Source: CAYWLQ01 sp964458775
Lineage (GTDB): Bacteria > Myxococcota_A > Polyangia > JAAYKL01
DNA length: 10,995 nt
Direction: 5' to 3'
Assembly (NCBI GenBank): GCA_964458775.1
Contig: CAYWLQ010000176.1
Span: 1 to 10,995 of the forward strand
Numbering within the stretch: position 1 is the first letter of the stretch; every line of letters starts with the position of its first letter. The notes below the pieces were generated by a model. It was not told where the DNA came from and ran no database searches. It saw only the letters and a list, made by a program, of their open reading frames with translations. Both the position numbers and the translations under genes were made by a program. Positions 8,077-10,995 of this stretch are shown piece after piece.

Positions 8077-10995
<2,919 letters not shown>

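Overview
This window holds three complete genes on the plus strand, flanked by two incomplete genes on the minus strand that each run off an edge. It reads as a carbohydrate-degrading locus of a Gram-negative bacterium. The reasons are a lipoprotein-type signal on one secreted glycosidase, a type I signal on another, a periplasmic-type lytic transglycosylase, a moderately AT-rich composition and Shine-Dalgarno sites. Long Asp-Thr/Asp-Ser/Asp-Ala stalks joined to glycosidases and to 'choice-of-anchor Q' beta-helix proteins recall uncultured delta-proteobacterial/Myxococcota-like or Fibrobacterota-like lineages. That placement is inference and no marker gene here fixes it.

Left half. Positions 1-2008 (minus) encode a secreted family 9 glycoside hydrolase (endoglucanase type) whose C-terminus passes into an unbroken Asp-X dipeptide repeat that leaves the window. 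A 370-bp divergent intergenic region (2009-2378) with candidate regulatory repeats separates it from a plus-strand lipoprotein of glycoside hydrolase family 8 (2379-4319). That protein closely resembles reducing-end xylose-releasing exo-oligoxylanases. Together the pair suggests attack on plant cell walls: beta-1,4-glucan cleavage by GH9 and trimming of xylo-oligosaccharides by GH8.

Middle. A lytic transglycosylase with an SLT domain (4431-5264) and a two-domain M16 zinc metallopeptidase (5412-8066) follow on the plus strand. They look like envelope or protein-turnover functions rather than part of the polysaccharide pathway.

Right. Positions 8077-10995 (minus, convergent with the peptidase, 10-bp gap) encode most of a large surface beta-helix protein. 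It has two tandem modules of PMP-like GG[AG]-[ILVM]/FxxN repeats, each closing with an SPCIDxG...DMGAYE segment. Before the first module comes another Asp-Thr stalk that runs off the right edge.

Both window ends therefore fall inside low-complexity Asp-X coding repeats. This may mean that the piece is bounded by assembly breaks at these repeats. I see no RNA genes, CRISPR array, insertion sequence, phage gene or defence system, and nothing that clearly amounts to a new biological system. The most distinctive features are the Asp-X stalks and the 6-versus-12 motif architecture of the beta-helix protein.
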